Positions 7,991-14,170 of a DNA stretch of 24,218 bases are shown here, in pieces. The translations under genes and the position numbers were made by a program. The first letter of the stretch is position 1; each line of letters starts with the position of its first letter. A model generated the notes under the pieces. That model saw only the letters and a list, made by a program, of their open reading frames with translations. It did not search any database and was not told the DNA's origin. The DNA is from an uncultured Clostridia bacterium. Lineage in GTDB: Bacteria > Bacillota > Clostridia > Oscillospirales > CAG-272. The stretch covers positions 1 through 24,218 of the forward strand of contig CANBDB010000004.1 of the NCBI GenBank assembly GCA_947367285.1. The letters run 5' to 3'.

Positions 7991-8107
7991 CCTACTTTTT
8001 CGCCGCTTTTTGAAAAAAGCTTGGCAAAAACTTTTATCGAGACTTCGTCGTTCTCGCAGTGGAGTTTAGCTAAATTTCAAAGATACACCACGAACGAAGC
8101 ATATTAA
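7991..8107. repeat. Dispersed hairpin-rich repeat (copy downstream of the SDR gene)
   Basis: This copy starts directly after the SDR stop codon, with CCTACTTTTTCGCCGCTTTT. It continues with GAAAAAAGCTTGGCAAAAAC, a CGAGACTTCGTCGTTCTCGC hairpin block, TAGCTAAATTTC, and ACACCACGAACGAAG. The same order is seen after dnaA and after gyrA. Confidence 0.85.
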
Positions 8108-8114
8108 AGCAAAT

Positions 8115-8145
8115 AAAAAAAGGAACTCTCTCGAGTTCCTTTTTT
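8115..8145. terminator. Bidirectional rho-independent terminator between SDR and DUF308 genes
   Basis: AAAAAAGGAACTC (8116-8128) pairs perfectly with GAGTTCCTTTTTT (8133-8145) around a TCTC loop. A-tracts on one side and T-tracts on the other make it work for both converging genes. It ends 3 nt from the DUF308 stop codon. Confidence 0.9.
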
Positions 8146-8147
8146 GT

Positions 8148-8609
8148 TTATTTCTTTGCTCCTACGAGGCCGAGGATTCCGTCAATGATAAGTATCACAC
8201 CAACCGCGAGAATCATATAGTCGAGCGCGTTTCCAAACGCAAGCGCCAAGCCAACGATAATCGTGATAATGGGGAAGATAAGCTTGAGGAAGGTTCTCTT
8301 CTTTTTCTTGAGCTTGAGCACCTCAAGGAGCTCCATAAGTCCCTTCACGGCAATAAGAATACCGAGAACAAGGAGAACTATGTTCGTGATTACCCAACCG
8401 AGAACGAGAATTGCAATACCGATAACGAGGTTAATGATGCCGCCGAGTGTCTTTTTCTTGGTGAGATCAACTATTCCCATAACGATAAAGAATATGCCTG
8501 CGAGCGTCATTGCCCAGTTGAGCATAGAGGAGCGGAATACCGCAAGAAGTGCGCCGAGCACTATGTAAAGAACGGGTGAAGAAATGCTTATGCTGTTTTT
8601 CTTTGCCAT
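8148..8609 (-). CDS. DUF308 (HdeD-like) multi-pass membrane protein
   Basis: The protein has 153 residues and is mostly hydrophobic, with about five or six predicted membrane segments separated by short basic linkers (DLTKKKT, EVLKLKKKKRTFLK). Glycine-rich segments such as GIFFIVMGIVDL, LLVLGILIAVKGLMELL and VGVILIIDGILGLVG repeat the pattern of the DUF308/HdeD short-repeat family. The function is not established; E. coli HdeD is linked to acid resistance, which cannot be transferred here. AAAGGGG lies 7 nt before the ATG on the minus strand. It is the only confidently called minus-strand gene in the window and is monocistronic, with its own consensus promoter and a shared terminator. Confidence 0.82.
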   Translation of the reverse strand: MAKKNSISISSPVLYIVLGALLAVFRSSMLNWAMTLAGIFFIVMGIVDLTKKKTLGGIINLVIGIAILVLGWVITNIVLLVLGILIAVKGLMELLEVLKLKKKKRTFLKLIFPIITIIVGLALAFGNALDYMILAVGVILIIDGILGLVGAKK

Positions 8610-8639
8610 AAATAAACCCCTTTCGTTTTTTGTGATTTA

Positions 8640-8668
8640 ATTTTATCACAATGCGCAAAATTTGTCAA
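8640..8668 (-). promoter_or_regulatory. Sigma-A promoter of the DUF308 gene
   Basis: On the minus strand, TTGACA (complement of 8663-8668) and TAAAAT (complement of 8640-8645) are spaced by 17 bp, about 30 nt upstream of the start codon. Confidence 0.82.
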
Positions 8669-8819
8669 ATAAAATATTTTTTTGCGACAGTATTGTCTGT
8701 GTTTATCAGTTTTACAGTTTAAGATACAAAAATAAATCAACTCTCAGTTGATTTTGAGAGGTACGGGTGATTTTTCGCATTATATATAGAAGAAAAATCA
8801 AAAAAATTCAAGAAAAGAC

Positions 8820-8849
8820 TTGACAAAATCGCCTTTTTGTGTTTATAAT
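8820..8849 (+). promoter_or_regulatory. Strong sigma-A promoter of rpmH
   Basis: TTGACA (8820-8825) and TATAAT (8844-8849) are both perfect consensus, with an 18-bp spacer. A-tracts just upstream (8791-8812) resemble an UP element, as expected for a ribosomal protein gene. Confidence 0.88.
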
Positions 8850-8928
8850 ATAGAATGTCATTGTGTAAAAGCGTAAATACGGCTGAAAAGCAACACGCTT
8901 CCGAACATACTTCAAGGAGGTGGCAATA

Positions 8929-9063
8929 ATGCTCAGAACATATCAACCTAAGAAAAGACAGAGAAAAAAAGAGCACGGTTTCAGAAAGAGAATGAGAACT
9001 GCTGACGGCAGAAACGTTCTTAAGAGAAGACGCGCAAAAGGCAGAAAAAGATTGACTTATTAA
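8929..9063 (+). CDS. rpmH: 50S ribosomal protein L34
   Basis: This 44-codon ORF encodes a very basic protein beginning MLRTYQPKKRQRKKEHGFRK, with the L34 signature HGFRKRMRTADGRNVLKRRR (16-35) and ending KGRKRLTY. L34 is a small protein of the large ribosomal subunit that contacts 23S rRNA. Its 44 residues match the usual bacterial length. The ATG is preceded by AAGGAGGTG, a near-perfect Shine-Dalgarno site, and by a consensus promoter. It is normally cotranscribed with rnpA, but here a strong terminator and a 442-nt gap separate them. Confidence 0.97.
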   Translation: MLRTYQPKKRQRKKEHGFRKRMRTADGRNVLKRRRAKGRKRLTY

Positions 9064-9095
9064 TCTTTTGAGGGATAATAATTCCCCAAAAATGT

Positions 9096-9138
9096 ACCGA
9101 TGACCAAGTGGTTATATCCCAGCGTCATCGGTTTTTTT
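9096..9138 (+). terminator. Rho-independent terminator after rpmH
   Basis: ACCGATGAC (9096-9104) pairs perfectly with GTCATCGGT (9124-9132) across a 19-nt loop and runs into seven T residues. Confidence 0.85.
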
Positions 9139-9505
9139 GTAGGGTACAGTTGGAAATTGTTGCATCTACAAGTCTCATTTAACAAATTTTAACCAACAAA
9201 TCCCACGTCTGCACTTAAATAAAGTAAATTTTAGAAAACCAAAACATAGTTTTGGTTTTCGTTGTTTGCACAATAAAATACTCGGTAAAAACTTGTTTTT
9301 ACAAGAGAATTTTGTTGAGCAAACCGATAAATTATTTGCAATTTGTCGAAAATTTACGCGGAGTCAGTACAAACCCAAGCGACAAAAAAGCTTTTTGGTT
9401 CTTTTTCTCGAAAAAGAACCATCCAAACTAAACTAACTACTAAAACGGAAGTTTAATTTTTCAGCACAAAAGACACACAAAAAAGAACGAAAGGCAAGGA
9501 GCAAG
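9139..9505. other. Gene-free rpmH-rnpA spacer carrying structured repeat A
   Basis: After the rpmH terminator the spacer contains the 134-nt four-way-junction element (9224-9357). A perfect 10-bp hairpin follows, GGTTCTTTTT-CTCG-AAAAAGAACC (9397-9420), then a CAAACTAAACTAACTACTAA stretch that recurs in front of dnaN. I see no convincing promoter for rnpA, though one must exist if the upstream terminator is efficient. No ORF of interest is present. Confidence 0.7.
9224..9357. repeat. Structured element FWJ, copy A: closing stem enclosing three hairpins
   Basis: The closing stem is GTAAATTTT (9224-9232) with AAAATTTAC (9349-9357), 9 bp and perfect. Inside it are hairpin 1, a 12-bp perfect stem (9234-9260, loop ATA); hairpin 2, an imperfect stem of about 27 bp (9264-9324); and hairpin 3, a 9-bp stem (9325-9348). 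Junction linkers are only 1, 3, 0 and 0 nt. Copy B at 14607-14740 has the same length and layout with compensatory changes. Whether it acts as RNA or DNA is unknown. Confidence 0.85.
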
Positions 9506-9910
9506 ATGAAGGATATTGCGATAAGAGAAAATCATCTTTATCAAAAGGCATACCGAAACGGCGAGCGCGCAAACCAAAAGCACGTCAGCGTTTACGTCTT
9601 GCGCGACTGGGGTGCAAAAAAGCAAATGCTGATGAACCCCGAAAAGAAGTACATCAACAGAGTAGGCCTTTCGGTTTCAAAGAAAATTGGCGGTGCAGTA
9701 CAGCGCAACCGAGTTAAGCGCATTATCCGCGCGGGACTCAGTGATGCGAGAGCTTACGGTGAGCTTAGAACGGGCAACTTAATCGTCATAGCGGCGAGAG
9801 TTGGCGCGCACGAGGTAAACAGCAAGGTGATTGGTGAGGAGCTTATCTCCGCGTTCCAAAAGCTCAAAATGTACAAGAACGTCAACAAAACTGAGGCGGA
9901 GAACGAATGA
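9506..9910 (+). CDS. rnpA: Ribonuclease P protein component
   Basis: RnpA is the basic protein subunit that joins the RNase P RNA to remove 5' leaders from pre-tRNAs. The 134-residue sequence carries the family signature: VGLSVSKKIGGAVQRNRVKR (53-72), with RNR at 67-69, followed by IIRAGLSDAR. It begins IRENHLYQKAYRNGERANQ, a variant of the usual hydrophobic RNA-binding lead. The C-terminal tail NKTEAENE is short and acidic. AAGGAG (9496-9501) is 4 nt before the ATG. Its stop codon overlaps the yidD start by 4 nt (ATGA), the usual coupling of these genes. Confidence 0.96.
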   Translation: MKDIAIRENHLYQKAYRNGERANQKHVSVYVLRDWGAKKQMLMNPEKKYINRVGLSVSKKIGGAVQRNRVKRIIRAGLSDARAYGELRTGNLIVIAARVGAHEVNSKVIGEELISAFQKLKMYKNVNKTEAENE

Positions 9911-10140
9911 AAACACTCTGCATAAAACTGGTTCGCTTTTACCAAAAGCATCTTTCAAAACTCAAGGGACAACCCACCTGCAGATTCCGTCCCACATGCT
10001 CACAGTACGCAATCGAAGCGATTTCGGAATGGGGAGCTTTTATAGGAATCGGTCTCACGGCATGGCGAATTCTCCGCTGCAATCCATATTGCGCGGGCGG
10101 ATACGATCCGGTGCCCAAGAAAAAGAAAGAACAAAAATGA
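9907..10140 (+). CDS. yidD: Membrane protein insertion efficiency factor YidD
   Basis: YidD is a small amphipathic protein at the inner face of the membrane that assists YidC-dependent insertion. At 77 residues the length is typical. Motifs are IKLVRFYQKHLS (6-17), CRFRPTCSQYAIEAI (25-39) and RCNPYCAGGYDPVP (57-70), including the conserved cysteines. The lysine-rich end KKKKEQK is common. The ATG overlaps the rnpA stop and yidC follows after 130 nt, fitting an rnpA-yidD-yidC transcription unit. Confidence 0.96.
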   Translation: MKTLCIKLVRFYQKHLSKLKGQPTCRFRPTCSQYAIEAISEWGAFIGIGLTAWRILRCNPYCAGGYDPVPKKKKEQK

Positions 10141-10174
10141 CACCGCAGTTCGCTATTGAACATTTTTCGCGGTT

Positions 10175-10210
10175 TACCGAAGTGCTATTCGGTACATAAT
10201 CAGATAGCAC
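10175..10210 (+). promoter_or_regulatory. Mutually exclusive hairpins in the yidD-yidC spacer
   Basis: TACCGAA (10175-10181) can pair with TTCGGTA (10188-10194). The loop of that hairpin starts GTGCTAT (10182-10188), which can instead pair with ATAGCAC (10204-10210). Both cannot form together. No T-run follows, so it is not a standard terminator; it could be an RNA-processing or regulatory leader. Confidence 0.4.
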
Positions 10211-10227
10211 ACAACCCATTAAAAACG

Positions 10228-10254
10228 AAAGGGAATTAACCATTTCGGTTAATT
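10228..10254 (+). promoter_or_regulatory. Distant Shine-Dalgarno-like site and hairpin before yidC
   Basis: The only purine-rich Shine-Dalgarno candidate, AAAGGG (10228-10233), lies 37 nt before the yidC ATG. It is followed directly by a perfect 8-bp hairpin, AATTAACC/GGTTAATT (10234-10254). The 16 nt between the hairpin and the ATG are A-rich without a ribosome binding site. Forming the hairpin would shorten the spacing to 16 nt. Confidence 0.45.
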
Positions 10255-10270
10255 AAAATTAAAATCGAAA

Positions 10271-11755
10271 ATGAAAAAGATTTTTACGTCTAAAATTTTT
10301 CTCCTTCTCGTTGTTCTCGTTGCTCTCTGCACGGTGCTCTCATCCTGCGGAAACAACCAACAGCCCATCAAGGTTACTGTTACAGCGCCCGAAGGAAGCT
10401 CCCTTACATCCGATCAGCTCAGCGCTATCGGTACGTTTGTAAGAAACAATCCCAGCGCGTGGAACGATTTCGTTGCGGCTTACCGCGGCTATGACGTTCT
10501 CGGCGCAGACAAGGATCTTTCCGATTACTCCGAAGTAAAGCCCATCAACGTTGAGGCGGCTAAAAAGGTTCTTGAAAACTACGACACAAACAAAACACTT
10601 ACCTACACAACTCTCAACGCAAAGGACGTTGAATCCATCGTTAACGCGATGAAAATCACCGTTACCTTTGACGATCAGAGAGACATTTTTGAAACACTCC
10701 GCCTCTGGATTGGTACAGCACTTGGTTGGATCACAAACACAGTTGGCTTTGGCAACTACCTTCTCGGTATCTGCATCTTTGCCATCATTGTTGAAATTCT
10801 CATGATCCCGCTCTCCATCAAGCAGCAGCAAAACAGCATCAAGCAGGCAAACCTTCGTCCGAAGGAAATGGCTATTAGAAATCACTACAAGGGCAGAAAT
10901 GACCAAGCAACTCAAATGAAGGTAAATGAGGAGATTCAGGCTCTCTACGAAAGAGAAAACTTCAACCCCATGAGCGGTTGTCTCCCCATGCTCATTCAGC
11001 TCCCCATCATTATGCTCCTTTACAACATTGTTATCGATCCCGTTCAGTACGTTCTCGGCTCTACCGCAAGCTTTGGCGCGGCACTCAAGGCGTTCTTTAC
11101 GGCAAGCACTGCTGCGGGCGGTCTCGGTCAAACTCTTAACTCCGCTAACGGCACAATTGAGATTCTTTCTCTTATCAAGAACCACGATTTCTCCGGTCTT
11201 GCAGATTTTGCAATGATTACTGACGGTGCAAAGGTTCTTGACACACTCAACGGCTTTGGAACACTTCCTACCTTCAGCATCGGCCCTGTTAACTTCGGTT
11301 ACACACCCAGCTTTGATCGTAACCAGTGGCTCCTTATCGTTCCTGCACTTACATTCGTGATCTACTTCTTCACAATGAAGATTTCCAAGAAGTTTACCTA
11401 CCAGGCAACTACAAATGAGCAGGCTCCCGGCGCAGGTTGCTCCACAAAGGTTATGGAGTTCTATATGCCCGTTGTGTCCACAATGTTCAGCTTTGCAGTT
11501 CCCGGTGCGGTTGGTATCTACTGGGTATTCAGAAGCATTCTTTCCACTATCAAGCAATTCATTATGAGCAAGGTTATGCCCCTTCCTCGCTTCACTGACG
11601 AGGACTACAAGCAGGCTGAGAAGGAAATGTATACAAAGGTTCCCCAGAGAAAGCGCAAGAACGCACAGGAAAATCTTGATCCCAACAGAGAAAAACCTCG
11701 TTCACTCCACCACATCGACGACGATGAGGAAGAGTATATCACGTTCATAAAATAA
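10271..11755 (+). CDS. yidC: Membrane protein insertase YidC/Oxa1
   Basis: YidC inserts and folds membrane proteins, alone or with Sec. This 494-residue form starts with a lipoprotein signal (hydrophobic 9-22, lipobox LSSC with Cys26) and then about 115 residues of an extracytoplasmic region, longer than in Bacillus SpoIIIJ. The conserved core begins near 150: TM1 with FGNYLLGICIFAIIVEILMI (160-179), the cytoplasmic hairpin SIKQQQNSIKQANLRPKEMA (182-201), the NFNPMSGCLPMLIQLPIIML stretch (230-249), then membrane segments at about 352-368 and 398-425. The tail is basic and then acidic (KRKNAQENLD, DDDEEEY). Glu175 occupies the place of the groove arginine conserved in Bacillus and E. coli YidC. 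jag follows by 29 nt, the classical pairing. Confidence 0.94.
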   Translation: MKKIFTSKIFLLLVVLVALCTVLSSCGNNQQPIKVTVTAPEGSSLTSDQLSAIGTFVRNNPSAWNDFVAAYRGYDVLGADKDLSDYSEVKPINVEAAKKVLENYDTNKTLTYTTLNAKDVESIVNAMKITVTFDDQRDIFETLRLWIGTALGWITNTVGFGNYLLGICIFAIIVEILMIPLSIKQQQNSIKQANLRPKEMAIRNHYKGRNDQATQMKVNEEIQALYERENFNPMSGCLPMLIQLPIIMLLYNIVIDPVQYVLGSTASFGAALKAFFTASTAAGGLGQTLNSANGTIEILSLIKNHDFSGLADFAMITDGAKVLDTLNGFGTLPTFSIGPVNFGYTPSFDRNQWLLIVPALTFVIYFFTMKISKKFTYQATTNEQAPGAGCSTKVMEFYMPVVSTMFSFAVPGAVGIYWVFRSILSTIKQFIMSKVMPLPRFTDEDYKQAEKEMYTKVPQRKRKNAQENLDPNREKPRSLHHIDDDEEEYITFIK

Positions 11756-11784
11756 TCCACACATTAAGAAAGAGAATAAATAAA

Positions 11785-12423
11785 ATGAGAAAAGAAACTA
11801 TCGTAACCGGTAAAACGGTTGAGGATGCTCTCCTCGTTGCCGCTAAAGAGCTTGGCGCGAGCGTTGAGGATCTTGAATATACAGTTCTTGAAGAGCCTAA
11901 GAAGGGACTTTTCGGCATTGGTGCCGCTCCCGCAAAGCTTCAGGTAAGCTACGCTCCCACTGCAATTGATCTCGCAGTTGAATTCGTTAAGACAACACTT
12001 AAAAATATGAACATTACAGCTGACGTTATTGTTTCCGACACTGAGCTCGGTAAGAAGATCGACGTCCTCGGCTCTGAGGCAGGCGTGCTTATCGGTCACC
12101 ACGGTGAGACACTCGACTCCTTCCAGCACCTCACAAATCTTGCGGCTAACAGAACCGAAAACAAGAAGGCTCCCACACCCAAGATTTCCGTTGATATCGA
12201 GTCTTACAGAGCAAAGAGAGAGGATACTCTCCGCGCACTCGCAAGACGTATGGCTCATAGAGTTGTTAAGTACAAGAGAAGCGTTATGCTTGAACCCATG
12301 AACCCCTACGAGCGCCGTATTATCCACGCAGAGCTTCAGTCCTTTGCAGGTGTTAATACTAACTCCATCGGCTCCGAATCCAATCGTAAGGTTGTTATCT
12401 ACCTCGACGAGAGCAAGAAATAA
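11785..12423 (+). CDS. jag: RNA-binding protein Jag/KhpB (SpoIIIJ-associated)
   Basis: This 212-residue protein has the complete Jag architecture. It has a Jag_N domain with EEPKKGLFGIG (36-46), a KH domain around 79-125 with VLIGHHGETLDSFQHLTN (101-118, GxxG loop GHHG), and an R3H domain at about 140-205 with NPYERRIIHAEL (173-184). KhpB is a small-RNA/mRNA chaperone-like protein linked to cell elongation and division in Firmicutes. The linker between Jag_N and KH is very short, so this is a compact form. The ribosome binding site is weak (GAAAGAG). It follows yidC and ends at a strong terminator. Confidence 0.95.
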   Translation: MRKETIVTGKTVEDALLVAAKELGASVEDLEYTVLEEPKKGLFGIGAAPAKLQVSYAPTAIDLAVEFVKTTLKNMNITADVIVSDTELGKKIDVLGSEAGVLIGHHGETLDSFQHLTNLAANRTENKKAPTPKISVDIESYRAKREDTLRALARRMAHRVVKYKRSVMLEPMNPYERRIIHAELQSFAGVNTNSIGSESNRKVVIYLDESKK

Positions 12424-12439
12424 TTTAACAAAATTTATA

Positions 12440-12469
12440 AGGACTTCGCATTTGCGAAGTCCTCTTTTT
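12440..12469 (+). terminator. Rho-independent terminator after jag
   Basis: AGGACTTCGC (12440-12449) pairs perfectly with GCGAAGTCCT (12454-12463) around ATTT and is followed by CTTTTT. This separates dnaA transcription from the yidC-jag operon. Confidence 0.93.
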
Positions 12470-12504
12470 GTATGTTATAAAAATCGTTTTGTTTACAAAA
12501 ATGC

Positions 12505-12548
12505 CATCATTGCGGACAATCCGCAAGCATCGTAGGGGCGCACCTTGT
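12505..12548. repeat. Fragment of the dispersed hairpin-rich repeat family
   Basis: A perfect 7-bp hairpin, TTGCGGA/TCCGCAA (12510-12526), is followed by CGTAGGGGCGCACCTTGTG. The latter is the inverted form of the CGGTGCGCCCCTACGG module seen near 1370-1385. Confidence 0.6.
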
Positions 12549-12597
12549 GAGTCAGTTTGAAATAAATTTAAACAAAATGTAAATTTTTAATATTATT

Positions 12598-12626
12598 TTG
12601 TAAATACGGTTATTGTATGGTATAAT
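12598..12626 (+). promoter_or_regulatory. dnaA: Extended -10 promoter of dnaA
   Basis: TTGTAA (12598-12603) and a perfect TATAAT (12621-12626) are spaced by 17 bp, with TGG directly before the -10 (extended -10 motif). The surrounding 12548-12664 is extremely AT-rich. I find no TTATCCACA-like box here, so DnaA autoregulation at this promoter is not evident. Confidence 0.82.
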
Positions 12627-12665
12627 AACACTGTATATTTATATAATATTAATTTAATTATTTTA

Positions 12666-12688
12666 GTACGCGTGTGTGCGCGCGTGCG
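12666..12688. other. 23-nt alternating purine-pyrimidine tract in the dnaA leader
   Basis: From 12666 to 12688 every base alternates purine/pyrimidine, mostly CG and TG steps (TACGCGTGTGTG then CGCGCGTGCG). It is a GC-rich island between the AT-rich promoter and the Shine-Dalgarno site, the type of sequence able to adopt left-handed Z-DNA under negative supercoiling. Confidence 0.7.
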
Positions 12689-12716
12689 AGGACTTATAAC
12701 GAAAGGAATTTTAAAC

Positions 12717-14141
12717 GTGGCAAACAGTGCATATTTGGAAGAAATAAAACTCGTTTGGAACATTGTTTACGAGTCGTTCAGCAGTACGATGTCCACTTCT
12801 ACACGCGAGCTGTGGTTTGGCGATCTCGTGGTAACCGACTACTGCGACGGTGTCATCACCATGGAAATCAAGAGCGAGCTCAAGTTCAAAACACTCACCG
12901 AAAAATACGTTGGCGAGCTTTCGCGTCGCTTTTCCGAGGAACTCGGCTTCGAGGTTGTGGTTAACCTTGTGTTCTCAGGCACTCCTATAAACCATGAGGA
13001 AGCTATCAAGAGCATTATGGAACGCGTATCCATTGGTGATCCCAGCTGGAAAAGAGAGCAGGAGAGAGCCAAGGAAGAGGAAAATGATGTAACCCCCCAC
13101 GTCCTCGGCTCAACAATGCCCCCATTCAATTTTGAATACACATTTGACAACTTTATCGTTGGCTCTTCCAACAAATTCGCTCACGCAGCTTGCGTGGCGG
13201 TTGCCAAGATGCCGGCTAAAAACTACAATCCTCTCTTTATCTACGGTCCGAGTGGAATTGGAAAAACACACTTGCTTTACGCGATTACAAACTACCTTCG
13301 CGAGCAAAATCCCAACGTAAAGGTTATTTACATAAAGGGTGAGGATTTCACCAACCAAATGATTGACTGTCTTTCCCGTCAGGCAATGCCTGAGTTCCGT
13401 GAAAAGTACCGCGACTGCGACGTACTTCTCATTGACGATATTCAGTTCATCGGTGGCAAGGTGTCAACACAGGAGGAGTTCTTCCACACGTTCAATGCGC
13501 TCTACGAGGGCAGAAAGCAGATCATCTTGACCAGTGACCGCCAGCCCCGTGAGATCAAGACTCTCGAGGATAGACTTAAAACTCGCTTTGAGTGGGGACT
13601 TATTGCGGACATTCAGTCACCCGACCTTGAGCTTCGTATTGCCATCATCAAGAAAAAGGCAGAGCAGGTTGGCGTTGAACTTCCAGAGGACGTGCTTACC
13701 TTCCTTGCAGAGAATCTTCGTTCCAATATCCGTCAAATTGAGGGTGCTATCAAAAAGCTCGGTGCGAGAGTTTTCCTCTCCGGTGAGAAGATTGATATGG
13801 ACCTTGCTCGCGGTTGTATTGCCGAGCTCCTTGGCGGTGCCGAACCTACAAGCGTTACCGTTGAGAAGATTTTCTCTTCGGTTTACCAAAAATACGGCGT
13901 CAAGAAGGAGGATCTCATCTCTGCAAAGAGAAATAAAGAGATTGCCTACGCGCGCCACATCACCGCGTATATCATTCGTGAGGTTACCGAGATGTCACTC
14001 CCTAATATCGCTAAGATATTTAATCGCGACCACTCAACCATCATCAGTTCAATAGAAACTATCGAGCGCAAGCTCATTACCGACGCGGCTCTCGATTTCG
14101 AGATTAAAGAAATTATTAAAGAAGTTTCACCCAATACATAA
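12717..14141 (+). CDS. dnaA: Chromosomal replication initiator protein DnaA
   Basis: DnaA binds oriC boxes, oligomerises with ATP and opens the origin. The 474-residue protein has domain I (1-90), a short charged linker (about 105-130), the AAA+ domain with Walker A GPSGIGKT (177-184) and Walker B LLIDD (237-241), and domain IV with SLPNIAKIFNRDHSTI (427-442), including the box-reading RDHST. The FNRDH segment is one residue shorter than the common FGGRDH. The GTG at 12717 was chosen because AAAGGA (12702-12707) lies 9 nt upstream. The GTG at 12672 would add 15 codons of the alternating GC tract and has no ribosome binding site. dnaN follows after a 792-nt repeat-filled gap. Confidence 0.97.
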   Translation: MANSAYLEEIKLVWNIVYESFSSTMSTSTRELWFGDLVVTDYCDGVITMEIKSELKFKTLTEKYVGELSRRFSEELGFEVVVNLVFSGTPINHEEAIKSIMERVSIGDPSWKREQERAKEEENDVTPHVLGSTMPPFNFEYTFDNFIVGSSNKFAHAACVAVAKMPAKNYNPLFIYGPSGIGKTHLLYAITNYLREQNPNVKVIYIKGEDFTNQMIDCLSRQAMPEFREKYRDCDVLLIDDIQFIGGKVSTQEEFFHTFNALYEGRKQIILTSDRQPREIKTLEDRLKTRFEWGLIADIQSPDLELRIAIIKKKAEQVGVELPEDVLTFLAENLRSNIRQIEGAIKKLGARVFLSGEKIDMDLARGCIAELLGGAEPTSVTVEKIFSSVYQKYGVKKEDLISAKRNKEIAYARHITAYIIREVTEMSLPNIAKIFNRDHSTIISSIETIERKLITDAALDFEIKEIIKEVSPNT

Positions 14142-14170
14142 TTTGCTTTTTTCCGCTTTTTGAAAAAAGC

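Larger units (their letters stand above)
8610..8928. other. Divergent intergenic region between the DUF308 gene and rpmH
   Basis: This 319-nt gene-free stretch holds two divergent promoters, annotated separately. TGTGAT (8631-8636) and ATCACA (8645-8650) form an inverted repeat overlapping the DUF308 -10. A perfect 9-bp hairpin, AAATCAACT/AGTTGATTT (8734-8754), overlaps a competing CTCTCA/TGAGAG pair (8741-8760). An AT-rich run at 8780-8818 precedes the rpmH -35 and may act as an UP element. AAGCGT (8869-8874) and ACGCTT (8895-8900) could pair in the rpmH leader. No gene is seen. Confidence 0.6.

Noticed and set aside
8631..8650. CRP/FNR-like site before the DUF308 gene
   Set aside because: TGTGAT/ATCACA is a clean inverted repeat, but the half-sites are spaced too widely for a CRP-type site; I leave it as an unassigned possible operator.
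10340..11557. A 405-codon ORF on the minus strand
   Set aside because: It lies entirely opposite yidC, whose product is unmistakable, and its translation shows no family motif, start context or composition of a real protein; it is a long open shadow caused by the codon bias of yidC.
12548..12664. AT-rich region before dnaA as an origin
   Set aside because: It is AT-rich enough for unwinding but has no DnaA-box cluster; the composition is explained as promoter DNA. Kept only as a promoter.
12672..12716. Longer DnaA start at GTG 12672
   Set aside because: It would translate the alternating GC tract and has no ribosome binding site, while GTG 12717 has AAAGGA at proper spacing and yields the usual DnaA N-terminus.
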